Assembly: GCA_965232575.1 (NCBI GenBank)
Contig: CBDDPZ010000007.1
Coordinates: 558,001 to 622,000 of the forward strand
DNA: 64,000 nucleotides
Direction of reading: 5' to 3'
Origin: Bin5 sp965232575
GTDB taxonomy: Bacteria > Chloroflexota > Anaerolineae > Caldilineales > Caldilineaceae
A program made the position numbers and the translations under genes. Below, piece by piece: positions 8,394 through 16,095 of the stretch. Each line of letters begins with the position of its first letter. Position 1 is the first letter of the stretch. The notes under the pieces were generated by a model. That model ran no database searches. It worked only from the letters and a program-made list of their open reading frames with translations, and had not been told where the DNA came from.

Positions 8394-8427
8394 GGCCGGT
8401 GACTCGAGATCCCTGGGGTCGCCGGCC
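8394..8427 (+). promoter_or_regulatory. Intercistronic hairpin after the binding-protein gene
   Basis: GGCCGGTGAC (8394-8403) pairs with GTCGCCGGCC (8418-8427) with one G-U pair and a 14-base loop. It lies nine bases after the stop codon and lacks a U-tract, so it is more likely an mRNA-stabilising or partial-termination element than a full terminator. It would favour binding protein over permease. Confidence 0.5.
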
Positions 8428-8472
8428 ACTTCTCACTATCCACTATTCACTTTCCACTGACCTCTGCCCTCA

Positions 8473-9435
8473 ATGCTTCCCTACATTGCCCGCCGCATCC
8501 TGCAAGGCGCCGTCGTAATCGTTCTGATCAGCGTCGGCACCTTTATCGTTATACGATTGATGCCGGGCGACCCCACATACCTGCTGCTGGGCGAAGGGGA
8601 AATCCGTATTAGCCAGGAACAGATGGAGGCAATCCGCGCCCGCTGGGGGTTGGATCGCCCCTATCATGAACAGTTCTTTATCTGGGCGTGGAACCTCCTG
8701 CGCGGAGATTTCGGCGACTCTCTGATCCGCAAGGGAATACCCGTGCGGCAGATGATCTTCGAGGCAATCCCGGTAACCGCCATTCTGAACGTCACCTCGC
8801 TTGGTCTGGCGTTGTTGGTCGCCATCCCTGCAGGCATCATCGCCGGCGTGCGTCGCAACTCACCCTTCGACTACAGCACTGCCGTCGGCTCGACTCTGGG
8901 TGTGGCCCTGCCTAACTTCTGGCTGGCCCTCATGCTGATCGTGCTTTTCGCCCTCTACGTGCCGCGCTGGTTCGGCGACCTGCCACTGATCGGCCGCATT
9001 CCACCCTTCGGGCTGAAGTCGTGGCAGGGCTACATCCTTCCTGTCCTTGTGCTGACCACCGAACAGATGGCCGTCCTGACGCGCGTCATGCGCGCCTCTA
9101 CCCTTGAAGTCCTTACCCAAGACTACGTGCGCACGGCCTACGCCAAGGGGCTGCCCAACATGATCGTGCTTGTCCGCCACGCCGTGCGCAACGCGCTGCT
9201 GCCGGTTGTAACGGTCATCGGTTTTCGCATCGCCTTCATTCTCAGCGGCACCATCGTCGTCGAGACCGTCTTCGCCATCCCCGGCATTGGCCGCCTCTTC
9301 ACCGATTCGATCTTCCGCCTCGACTACCAGGTCGTTCAGTCCCTGGTCGTCGTCCTTGCCGTGCTGGTGGTGGCCGTAAACCTGCTGACCGATCTGACCT
9401 ACGCCATCATTGATCCGCGTATCCGAATCAATTAG
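8473..9435 (+). CDS. Peptide ABC transporter permease (DppB type)
   Basis: A 320-residue inner-membrane permease with six predicted helices and the BPD_transp_1 fold. It shows the DppB-type N-terminus (YIARRILQGAVVIVLISVGT), the periplasmic RLMPGDP motif (29-35), and the EAA coupling loop around VRTAYAKGLPN with the following VRHAVRNALLPV. The C-terminus ends YAIIDPRIRIN, typical of the family. It should pair with the second permease at 11525, from which it is now separated by about 2 kb of unrelated DNA. ATPase subunits are not in this operon; the pair at 33.6-35.7 kb is the likely partner. Confidence 0.93.
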   Translation: MLPYIARRILQGAVVIVLISVGTFIVIRLMPGDPTYLLLGEGEIRISQEQMEAIRARWGLDRPYHEQFFIWAWNLLRGDFGDSLIRKGIPVRQMIFEAIPVTAILNVTSLGLALLVAIPAGIIAGVRRNSPFDYSTAVGSTLGVALPNFWLALMLIVLFALYVPRWFGDLPLIGRIPPFGLKSWQGYILPVLVLTTEQMAVLTRVMRASTLEVLTQDYVRTAYAKGLPNMIVLVRHAVRNALLPVVTVIGFRIAFILSGTIVVETVFAIPGIGRLFTDSIFRLDYQVVQSLVVVLAVLVVAVNLLTDLTYAIIDPRIRIN

Positions 9436-9470
9436 ATGAATTAGCACGTGAGAATTCGTACATTGGCCAT

Positions 9471-10793
9471 ATGACTTCAATCTTTTCGCCTCATCAACTA
9501 ACTCTGTTCGACATAAGACCGAGCACTCTCGATGAAAGAGCCGTTGCGCGTTCTGGTTCGTTCATTGACAATATGAAGCTGCCGATTCACCGTTGGTTTC
9601 GTTACTCGGCCGGTTTTTCAGCGGACTGGGTTCGCAGTGTCATATTGGAAAAAACGGATTCGAAGGGATCTCTGCTGGTGATCGATCCCTTTGCAGGTGT
9701 TGGTACGACGCTGCTCGCGTGTAACGCTGGTCAAGCGTATGGCATCGGATTTGAAATGCACCCATTCATTCTCAGAATTGCCCAAACGAAGCTAGAAGGA
9801 ATAACAGTAGACTTGGAAGAGCTCAAAGCGCTGTTCGATGGTTTTTATTTCTCGGCTCACGAGTCAGACCCTGTCCACAGAGAAGACCATCCATCTCTCC
9901 TCAAAAAGTGTTATACGAGTGATACTTTAAGGCTACTAACGCTGTTTCGTGAACTCTATCTATCTGAGTTTCAATACGATTCGACTGAGTCGCGACTCCT
10001 GTGGTTGGCGATTACTGCAATACTTCGGACAACTAGTTCAGTCGGCACAGCTCAGTGGCAATACATCCTACCCGGCAAGCGCAAAGCCAAAGTTCGTGAC
10101 CCTTTCGATGCTTTACAGTTAAAGATGAAAGAAATGGTGGACGACATTGCATTTGTTCAGAAGAGTAGCTGGCAAGCGAATTCTGAGACATATTGGACAG
10201 ATGCCCGCCAATCTGAAATCGAACTCGATGAATTGGCAGACCTCGTGATAACTTCACCGCCATATCCAAACAATTATGATTATGCCGACTCTACTCGATT
10301 AGAAATGACATTTTGGGGTGAAATTGAGAGTTGGGGCGATCTTCAATCTGTTGTGCGCGGCCTCCTTGTTCGATCATGTTCTCAACATGCGGCGGCCGAA
10401 CGATTGGAACTGGATTCCCTGCTTGAAAACAGGCTCTTGGCCCCCATCTACGCAGAATTGTCGGCTGCATGCCATGAATTGGCTGCTGTCCGACTGACGA
10501 GAGGGGGAAGGAAAACCTACCACACCATGGCTGCGGCGTATTTCGTAGACATGGCCCAGGTATTCTTTTCGCTTCGTAGTCTGTGTCGTTCTGGCTCGGA
10601 ACTATGCTTTGTGATCGGAGACTCTGCTCCTTATGGAATCTACCTAAATGTTGACAGCTGGTTGGGGGAGTTGGCCTTGGCTGCCGGCTTCGAATCTTTC
10701 CGTTTTGAGAAGATCCGGGATCGAAATACCAAATGGAAAAACAGGAAGCACCGAGTCCCCCTAAAAGAAGGTAGACTTTGGATCCAAGGATAG
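9471..10793 (+). CDS. DNA methyltransferase (N6-adenine or N4-cytosine)
   Basis: A 440-residue SAM-dependent DNA methyltransferase. Motif I is DPFAGVGTT (72-80) and the catalytic motif IV is TSPPYPNNYDY (261-271); TSPPY usually goes with N4-cytosine and some N6-adenine enzymes. Motif I precedes motif IV, with about 180 residues between. An arginine/lysine-rich C-terminus (about 415-436) follows a second catalytic-domain half. No restriction endonuclease partner is visible next to it, so it may be an orphan or the remnant of a restriction-modification system. It sits between the two permease genes of a peptide transporter in A/T-richer DNA, which points to insertion by horizontal transfer. The reading frame continues after its TAG stop (see 10794-10949). 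Confidence 0.85.
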   Translation: MTSIFSPHQLTLFDIRPSTLDERAVARSGSFIDNMKLPIHRWFRYSAGFSADWVRSVILEKTDSKGSLLVIDPFAGVGTTLLACNAGQAYGIGFEMHPFILRIAQTKLEGITVDLEELKALFDGFYFSAHESDPVHREDHPSLLKKCYTSDTLRLLTLFRELYLSEFQYDSTESRLLWLAITAILRTTSSVGTAQWQYILPGKRKAKVRDPFDALQLKMKEMVDDIAFVQKSSWQANSETYWTDARQSEIELDELADLVITSPPYPNNYDYADSTRLEMTFWGEIESWGDLQSVVRGLLVRSCSQHAAAERLELDSLLENRLLAPIYAELSAACHELAAVRLTRGGRKTYHTMAAAYFVDMAQVFFSLRSLCRSGSELCFVIGDSAPYGIYLNVDSWLGELALAAGFESFRFEKIRDRNTKWKNRKHRVPLKEGRLWIQG

Positions 10794-10949
10794 AAAAGTG
10801 GCTCAATCTCCATCGCATCGATTTGGCCAGACAATTGGGAACGCAAGTACGAGATCTTGATAAAGTTCTCAAACGGCGATCGCGTAGAAGCGACCTTCAC
10901 CACTAAGGAAAAGGCAAAACAGTTTCTACAATTTGTGGTGAGTCACTAG
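10794..10949 (+). other. Protein-like open frame continuing after the methyltransferase stop
   Basis: Immediately after the methyltransferase amber codon (10791-10793) the same frame stays open for 51 codons to a second TAG at 10947-10949. The sequence looks like a small folded domain, containing YEILIKFSNGDRVEATFTT and then KEKAKQFLQFVV (strand-strand-helix). No ATG, GTG or TTG gives a sensible start. It may be a lost C-terminal extension of the methyltransferase, a readthrough product, or a separate small protein using a rare start. Confidence 0.4.
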
Positions 10950-11065
10950 ATCCGTTGACATTTCTATGAGGCAGGCAAGAGCCCTGCAATCGTAAGCCGA
11001 ACGCTGAGCCGACCGCATCTGCTGCGCTTTGGCGAAGCGTGAGCGGTAAAGTCGGGGATCAACCG

Positions 11066-11095
11066 GCATCGGGCCATGCGCCAATGGCCCGATGC
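11066..11095. terminator. 12-bp perfect hairpin, possible terminator
   Basis: GCATCGGGCCAT and ATGGCCCGATGC form a perfect 12-bp stem around a six-base loop (11078-11083). There is only a weak T-run (TTTT at 11103-11106) downstream on the plus strand. It could end the methyltransferase transcript or be a protein-binding palindrome. Confidence 0.4.
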
Positions 11096-11172
11096 ACCCA
11101 TAGTTTTCCATTTGTGTTTATCATATAATTTTATTCAAGTGCTGACGTATCTCTGATGAAATTTTTTCCGCA

Positions 11173-11221
11173 AACACTCGTGAACGCTTGTAAAACGCTC
11201 GTACGAGTGTTTACGAGCGTT
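11173..11221. repeat. Array of five phased 9-bp iterons
   Basis: Five copies of one 9-bp motif lie within 49 bases. AACACTCGT (11173), AACGCTTGT (11183) and AACGCTCGT (11194) are in one orientation; ACGAGTGTT (11203) and ACGAGCGTT (11213) are in the other. Copies are spaced 9-11 bases apart, about one helical turn. This arrangement suits cooperative binding by a regulator, an antitoxin autorepressor, or an integrase/replication initiator. No matching DNA-binding protein is evident next to it. Confidence 0.65.
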
Positions 11222-11349
11222 CGGCGTGCGCATGACCTGTGTAAGGAGACGCCCGGCCCAGGTTTTCAAGAGATCCCCCAGAAGCGATCTCTTTTCGTGC
11301 TCATATAGCGAAGCTGTTGCTTGCTTCCACCTCATTGCAGGACCTTGCT

Positions 11350-11559
11350 GTGAAAGACACAGAGTTCGTTTCTCAAGAGGATCCTGCGCGTCCTCCCCGC
11401 ATGGCGCTTAGGGACCGTTTTCTTGATGAACGCCGCCAGCTGTTGGCTAAACAGGCTGAACGAATGAAGGAGCATTACGAACAGACAGACGATGAGCGCG
11501 CTGAATGGCAAGCGGGAGACTTTGATGACCGTTGTACCGAACGCCCAACTCATCTCTGA
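11350..11559 (+). CDS. Small antitoxin-like orphan protein
   Basis: A short charged, helical protein of 69 residues from the GTG at 11350; an ATG at 11401 would give 52. The central part, ERRQLLAKQAERMKEHYEQT followed by DDERAEWQAGDFDD, resembles small antitoxins that precede MazF-type toxins in my recollection. No toxin gene follows: the frame runs 35 bases into the permease gene, where its last residues (CTERPTHL) are read out of phase through permease codons. The natural stop was probably lost when the DNA was joined to the permease gene. Function uncertain. Confidence 0.4.
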   Translation: MKDTEFVSQEDPARPPRMALRDRFLDERRQLLAKQAERMKEHYEQTDDERAEWQAGDFDDRCTERPTHL

Positions 11560-12412
11560 AACGGCTCGCCGTTCCGAATGGAGCCAGGCTTGGCGGCGCT
11601 TCCGCGCCAATCGCATCGCCGTCGCAGGCCTGGTCGTGATCTTGCTCCTGGCGTTGCTGGCGATCTTTGCGGCCCAAATCTCACCCTACGATCCCATCGA
11701 CGAAATCTTTCGCGGCATGCGCGGCGGCAGCCCAACCCCAGCCCATCCCTTCGGCTACGACCACCTGGGGCGAGACCTTCTCAGCCGCGTCATCTTCGGC
11801 ACCCGCGTCGCGCTGCTGGTGGGCCTTCTTGCGACCGGTATCGCCGTTGTCATGGGCGTCGTCATTGGCGCCGTGGCCGGCTATTTCGGCGCCTGGGTGG
11901 ATATGCTGATATCCAGAGTGATCGACACCTTGATGGCCTTCCCCATCATCGCCCTGCTGGTCGTGCTTGCCGCAGTTCTGGGCCCAAGCCTTGTTACCAC
12001 CGTGGTCGTCATCGGCGTCACCGGCTGGGCCCGCTTCGCCCGCGTCGTACGCGCCGACATTATGTCTCTCAAAGCGACCGATTTCGTCACCGCTGCCCGC
12101 GCCGTCGGCGTGCGCGACTGGCGCATCATCTGGCGCCACCTGCTGCCCAACGTCATGGGCCCTATCATCGTTTTGGCAACCCTCGGCATTGGGGGCATTA
12201 TTATTCTCGAATCGGCTCTCTCATTCCTCGGCCTGGGCATTCGCCCACCCAACCCCTCCTGGGGCGGCACCCTTGCGGATGGAAGAGCATTTATCCTGCG
12301 CTTCCCCCATATCGCGTTCTTTCCCGGCCTCATGATCGTGATCACAGTGCTGGCCTTCAACTTCCTGGGCGACGGCCTGCGCGATGCACTCGATCCTCGG
12401 GAACGGGATTAG
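11525..12412 (+). CDS. Peptide ABC transporter permease (DppC type)
   Basis: A 295-residue DppC-family permease. I chose the ATG at 11525 (GGGAG a few bases upstream) because the protein then begins MTVVPNAQLISETARRSEW followed by the family-typical AWRRFRANRIAVAG. Five to six helices are seen, with the OppC-type N-terminal extension. The motif HPFGYDHLGRDLLSRVIFGT (about 80-99) and the EAA loop (ARAVGVRDWRIIWRHLLPNV) are intact, and the end reads GDGLRDALDPR. It would form a heterodimer with the permease at 8473. The intervening island means its expression may now depend on a promoter inside the island. Confidence 0.93.
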   Translation: MTVVPNAQLISETARRSEWSQAWRRFRANRIAVAGLVVILLLALLAIFAAQISPYDPIDEIFRGMRGGSPTPAHPFGYDHLGRDLLSRVIFGTRVALLVGLLATGIAVVMGVVIGAVAGYFGAWVDMLISRVIDTLMAFPIIALLVVLAAVLGPSLVTTVVVIGVTGWARFARVVRADIMSLKATDFVTAARAVGVRDWRIIWRHLLPNVMGPIIVLATLGIGGIIILESALSFLGLGIRPPNPSWGGTLADGRAFILRFPHIAFFPGLMIVITVLAFNFLGDGLRDALDPRERD

Positions 12413-12448
12413 CAGCATCACAAAAATTTTCTCATCAAGGAGTATCAC

Positions 12449-13519
12449 ATGAAAATCCATTCACAGCGATTCACAATTCTCACACTGCTGCTGACAGTCG
12501 CACTGGCGCTCACCGCCTGTGTCGCCGTCGCGCCGGCAACAGGCGATGACGCCATGATGGAGAAGGAAGGCGGCTTCGTCGTCGGCGTCAGCAACACACT
12601 CGTCGGCAACGGCTGGCGCGAGCAGATGATCTGCGCCATCAAGGCCGAGGCCACCGCCAGCGGCCTTGTCGACAGCGTTGTCGTCGTCAACCGCAACGGC
12701 GGCCCCACCGAGCAGATCGCCGACCTCGAGGGCCTCATCTCGCAAGGTGTCGACGCCATCATCCTCAACCCGACCGATCGCGAGGGCCTCAACGCCGTCA
12801 TCGAATCGGCCATCGCCCAGGGCATCGTCGTCGTCGCCGTCGATCAGGCCGTGACCGCCGAAGGCGCCTACGTCGCCACCAATGACCAGACCGCCTACGC
12901 CCGCCTCGGCGCCGAATGGCTCTTCGAGCAGCTCGGCGGCTCCGGCAAAGTCGTGGAAATGCGCGGCATCGACGGCGTCCCCGCCGATACCGACCGCCAC
13001 AACGGCTTCATGGAAGCGCTTGCCAACTACCCTGACATCGAAGTCGTGGCCTCGACCTTCACCGGCTGGGACCCCTCAACCGGCGCCCAGCAGGCCCTCG
13101 ACCTGATCTCCACCCAGGAGATCGACGGCATCTGGACCTCCGGTATCGACTATCCGGTCGTCGAACAGTTCCAGGTCGCCGACGTTGACTTCGTACCGAT
13201 CGTCGGCGCCGACAACAACGGTTTTGTCGAGCAGTTGATCCAGCTCGCCGATGCAGGTCTGATCGGCGCAGCCGTCACCAACCCGCCCGCCATCGGCGCC
13301 GTCGGGATGGCCATCGCGCTCGACGCGCTGACCGGTGAGAATCCACCCCATGAGACCATTCTCACGCCGCAAGTCTTCACAACCGACGACATCGACGCGT
13401 TGAATGCAATCTACGCGCCCGACGAGCAGGTGGGTTGGAGCACATACGTCGATATTGAACCCTACACCAGTTACAACGGCAGCGCCGATGTCTCCGCCTG
13501 CAAGGCGCCTGGCGAATAG
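12449..13519 (+). CDS. Sugar ABC transporter substrate-binding lipoprotein (RbsB-like)
   Basis: The 356-residue protein is a periplasmic-binding protein of the Peripla_BP_4 (RbsB/XylF) type. A Sec signal peptide with lipobox ALTAC (cysteine 24) is followed by the first-domain pattern GGFVVGVSNTLVGNGWREQM. GLISQGVDAIILNPTDREGL is the family-typical substrate-pocket strand. AAGGAG lies seven bases before the ATG. It opens a four-gene operon with an ATPase and two permeases (12449-17102). Ribose, xylose or another pentose/polyol is likely, but the ligand cannot be set from sequence. The preceding permease gene ends only 36 bases upstream, so read-through from the peptide operon is possible. Confidence 0.9.
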   Translation: MKIHSQRFTILTLLLTVALALTACVAVAPATGDDAMMEKEGGFVVGVSNTLVGNGWREQMICAIKAEATASGLVDSVVVVNRNGGPTEQIADLEGLISQGVDAIILNPTDREGLNAVIESAIAQGIVVVAVDQAVTAEGAYVATNDQTAYARLGAEWLFEQLGGSGKVVEMRGIDGVPADTDRHNGFMEALANYPDIEVVASTFTGWDPSTGAQQALDLISTQEIDGIWTSGIDYPVVEQFQVADVDFVPIVGADNNGFVEQLIQLADAGLIGAAVTNPPAIGAVGMAIALDALTGENPPHETILTPQVFTTDDIDALNAIYAPDEQVGWSTYVDIEPYTSYNGSADVSACKAPGE

Positions 13520-13549
13520 ACTGCCAACTGTCGTTGGATCGAACTCGCT

Positions 13550-15094
13550 ATGAGTGAGTCGCAGCCACTGCTTGCGACCGTTAAAGTAGCAAAATCGTAT
13601 GGATCCGTCGCGGCCCTGCGGGAAGTTGAATTCGCAGTCCGCCGCGGCGAGGTCCATGCGCTTCTCGGCGCCAACGGCGCCGGCAAAAGCACACTCGTAA
13701 AGATCCTGGCCGGCGTCCATCCCGCCGACGCCGGCGTTGTCCATGTCGACGGCCGCCCCATGCGCTTCCACGACCCGGTCGATGCCATGGCAGTCGGCAT
13801 TGCCACCGTTTTCCAGGATCCCGCGCTCATTCCCGATCTCACCGTCCGCCAGAATCTCCAACTCAGCGAGATCGAAGAGTCTGCCTTCACCCACTGGCTC
13901 GCCTGGTTTGATCTCGCAGACCTCGACCTTGACGCGCTCGTACGCGAACTGCCGCTGGAGACATTGCGCGTAGTCGATCTTGCCCGCGCACTCGCCCGTG
14001 ACCCGCAGGTCCTGCTGCTCGATGAGATCACCGCAGCCCTCACCGCCGACCAGGCCGAGCGCGTCTTCGCTCTCCTCACCGAGTGGCGGAAACAGGACCG
14101 CGCCGCCGTCCTCATAACCCACCGGCTGGCCGAAGTGAGGCGCATCTGTGACCGCGCCACCATCCTGCGCGATGGCCGCAACGTCGCCCTGTTCGAGCCG
14201 AACTCGGCCGCGGCCGCAGCGAACGGCTCATCGACCGGAACCATGCAGGACGTTGACGAACATGAACTGGTCGAAGCCATGCTCGGCGCCGATGTCAGTG
14301 AGCTGGAGGAAAGTGAAGAGCCGGAATCCCGTTCGCAGCATCAATCGAATTCTCCTGCCTCGTCGCAGGAGATCGCCTTCGCCGCAAAGGGTCTGAACGC
14401 CGGCGATGTTGTGCGCGACATCTCCTTCGAACTGCGCCGCGGCGAGATTCTCGGCCTCGTCGCCCTTGAGGGACAGGGCCAGGAGCGCCTGTTTTCCCTG
14501 CTTTCGGGGGACCGGCAACCTATCGCCGGTGACATACTCGTCGGCGGCAGCCAGCGGCGTTGGCGCGCGCCCTCTGACGCCGTGGCCGACGGGGTCGTCC
14601 TCATCCCCGGCGACCGCCTGCTGACCCTGCTCCCAAACTTACCCGTGCGCCAGAACCTCGTGGTCCCCCTCTTCAGCCGCATCCGCCAGTGGCTGCGCAT
14701 TCCCGCCGACGAGCGCCAGCGCGTCATGAACGCCATCGACCGGCTTTCGATCGATACTAGGGCCGCATCGCAAGTGCGGCGCCTCTCCGGCGGAAACCAG
14801 CAGAAAGTTGCCATAGGCCGCTGGCTCGTGGCCGGCTTTCGCACGCTGCTCTGCTTCGACCCCACGCGCGGCATCGACGTTCAGACCAAGTTGGAAATCT
14901 ACGCCCTTCTGCGCGAGTTGGCAGCAAACGGCGCGGCGATCCTTCTCTATACCAGTGAGCTCGCCGAAATCCCGCTTGTGTGTGACCGTGTTCTCATCAT
15001 GCACGATGGCCGTATCGTCGACGAACAGAACGCAGCCCATGCAACCGAGTCTTCCCTTCTCACCGCCGCGCATGGATTGGAGGTCCTGGCATGA
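13550..15094 (+). CDS. Sugar ABC transporter ATPase (RbsA-like) with one degenerate site
   Basis: A 514-residue double-cassette ATPase of the RbsA/MglA family. Domain 1 has Walker A LLGANGAGKST (38-48), a Q-loop glutamine (Q89) and Walker B VLLLDEITAALT (154-165), but the ABC signature is replaced by RELPLETLR (132-140) and the helical subdomain is shortened. Domain 2 has the usual weak P-loop (ALEGQGQER) and an intact signature LSGGNQQK (412-419), while Walker B reads LLCFDPTRGID, lacking the glutamate of the normal DEPTRG. One composite ATP site (Walker A/B of domain 1 with the signature of domain 2) is therefore intact, and the other appears dead. It overlaps the next gene by four bases. 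Confidence 0.9.
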   Translation: MSESQPLLATVKVAKSYGSVAALREVEFAVRRGEVHALLGANGAGKSTLVKILAGVHPADAGVVHVDGRPMRFHDPVDAMAVGIATVFQDPALIPDLTVRQNLQLSEIEESAFTHWLAWFDLADLDLDALVRELPLETLRVVDLARALARDPQVLLLDEITAALTADQAERVFALLTEWRKQDRAAVLITHRLAEVRRICDRATILRDGRNVALFEPNSAAAAANGSSTGTMQDVDEHELVEAMLGADVSELEESEEPESRSQHQSNSPASSQEIAFAAKGLNAGDVVRDISFELRRGEILGLVALEGQGQERLFSLLSGDRQPIAGDILVGGSQRRWRAPSDAVADGVVLIPGDRLLTLLPNLPVRQNLVVPLFSRIRQWLRIPADERQRVMNAIDRLSIDTRAASQVRRLSGGNQQKVAIGRWLVAGFRTLLCFDPTRGIDVQTKLEIYALLRELAANGAAILLYTSELAEIPLVCDRVLIMHDGRIVDEQNAAHATESSLLTAAHGLEVLA

Positions 15095-16095
15095 TGACCG
15101 TGGTACGGTCCGCGAGCATTGCCGTCTGGCGCGCGGGGTTGGCGCGCAATAGTTGGACCCTGGGCGTCTGGCTCCTGCTCAGCGCTCTGCTCATTTGGTA
15201 TGCCACCCTGATTCCCGTTTTCGGCCAGTTCCAGGTTACGTCGATCAGCAAGAACAGCCTGCCCCTGGTCTATCTGGCCATCGGCCAGGCCATCATCGTC
15301 ATCGCCGGCGGCATCGATCTCTCCCTGGGCGCGCTGCTGCTGCTGACCAACGCGCTCGCGGCCCGCTTCATGGACGATCAACCGTTTGCCATGGTGCTCT
15401 TTATCGCCATTATTCTGATCGCCGGTCTCGGCGTCCTCAACGCTCTCGTCGGTTATATAATCAGCGTATCCGGCGTGCCCGACATCGTCGTGACACTGGC
15501 GACCGGCTACATCTGGTCGGGTTTCGCCCTCTGGATCCTGCCTTCCCCGGGGGGCGGCACCGCACCGGAGTTCCGCTGGCTCTTCACCGGCGCGCAGTCC
15601 GGGATCGGCGGCACATACGTCATGCCCATCCTGATGATGGCCGTTCCGGCAATTCTCGTCTTCCTTCTTTCCAGGCATACCCGGATCGGGCTGTCCATCT
15701 ATGCCATTGGCAGCGATAGCATCGCCGCCCGGCTCGCCGGTCTTGACGTGCGCCGCGCCAAAGTGTCCTCCTACGCCATCGGGGGCGCAATGGCGGCCCT
15801 CGCCGGCCTCGCCACCGTCGCCCTCACCGGCACCGGCGATCCCCGCTTCAGCGTCGGCGCCAATGCCACCCTGAACAGCGTGGCCGCCGTCGTTCTCGGC
15901 GGCGTCGCCCTCGTCGGCGGAACGGGCCTCGTTCTCGGCGCGGTCGCGGCCGGCGTGATCCTGATCATGCTCAACCCGATTCTCAGCGCAATGGGCATCG
16001 ACCCCAACAACGCCCAGATCATTCAGGGCGTCTTGATCGCCGGGGTAATGATGGTCGGCGGCCTTGTCACGCTGCTGCGGGAGCGGTCCGCATGA
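15091..16095 (+). CDS. Sugar ABC transporter permease 1 (RbsC-like)
   Basis: A 334-residue membrane protein of the BPD_transp_2 family (RbsC/XylH), with about nine hydrophobic segments. The family-diagnostic patterns are IVIAGGIDLSLGALLLLTNA (about 69-88), the motif YAIGGAMAALAGLA after the cytoplasmic LAGLDVRRAK loop, and the late LNSVAAVVLGGVALVGGTG. The start overlaps the ATPase stop (ATGA) and the end overlaps the next permease by four bases, so the cluster is translationally coupled. It probably forms a heterodimer with the next gene. Confidence 0.92.
   Translation: MMTVVRSASIAVWRAGLARNSWTLGVWLLLSALLIWYATLIPVFGQFQVTSISKNSLPLVYLAIGQAIIVIAGGIDLSLGALLLLTNALAARFMDDQPFAMVLFIAIILIAGLGVLNALVGYIISVSGVPDIVVTLATGYIWSGFALWILPSPGGGTAPEFRWLFTGAQSGIGGTYVMPILMMAVPAILVFLLSRHTRIGLSIYAIGSDSIAARLAGLDVRRAKVSSYAIGGAMAALAGLATVALTGTGDPRFSVGANATLNSVAAVVLGGVALVGGTGLVLGAVAAGVILIMLNPILSAMGIDPNNAQIIQGVLIAGVMMVGGLVTLLRERSA

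Larger units (their letters stand above)
10950..11349. other. Intergenic region of the methyltransferase island
   Basis: About 400 bases without a convincing gene. It contains a 12-bp hairpin (11066-11095), an A/T-rich stretch with a TATAAT-like hexamer around 11120-11130 that could be a promoter, and a phased array of 9-bp iterons (11173-11221). Confidence 0.5.

Noticed and set aside
6715..8436. Minus-strand ORF of 573 codons opposite the peptide-binding protein
   Set aside because: It is a mirror frame created by GC-rich third positions; the plus-strand protein is a clear family member.
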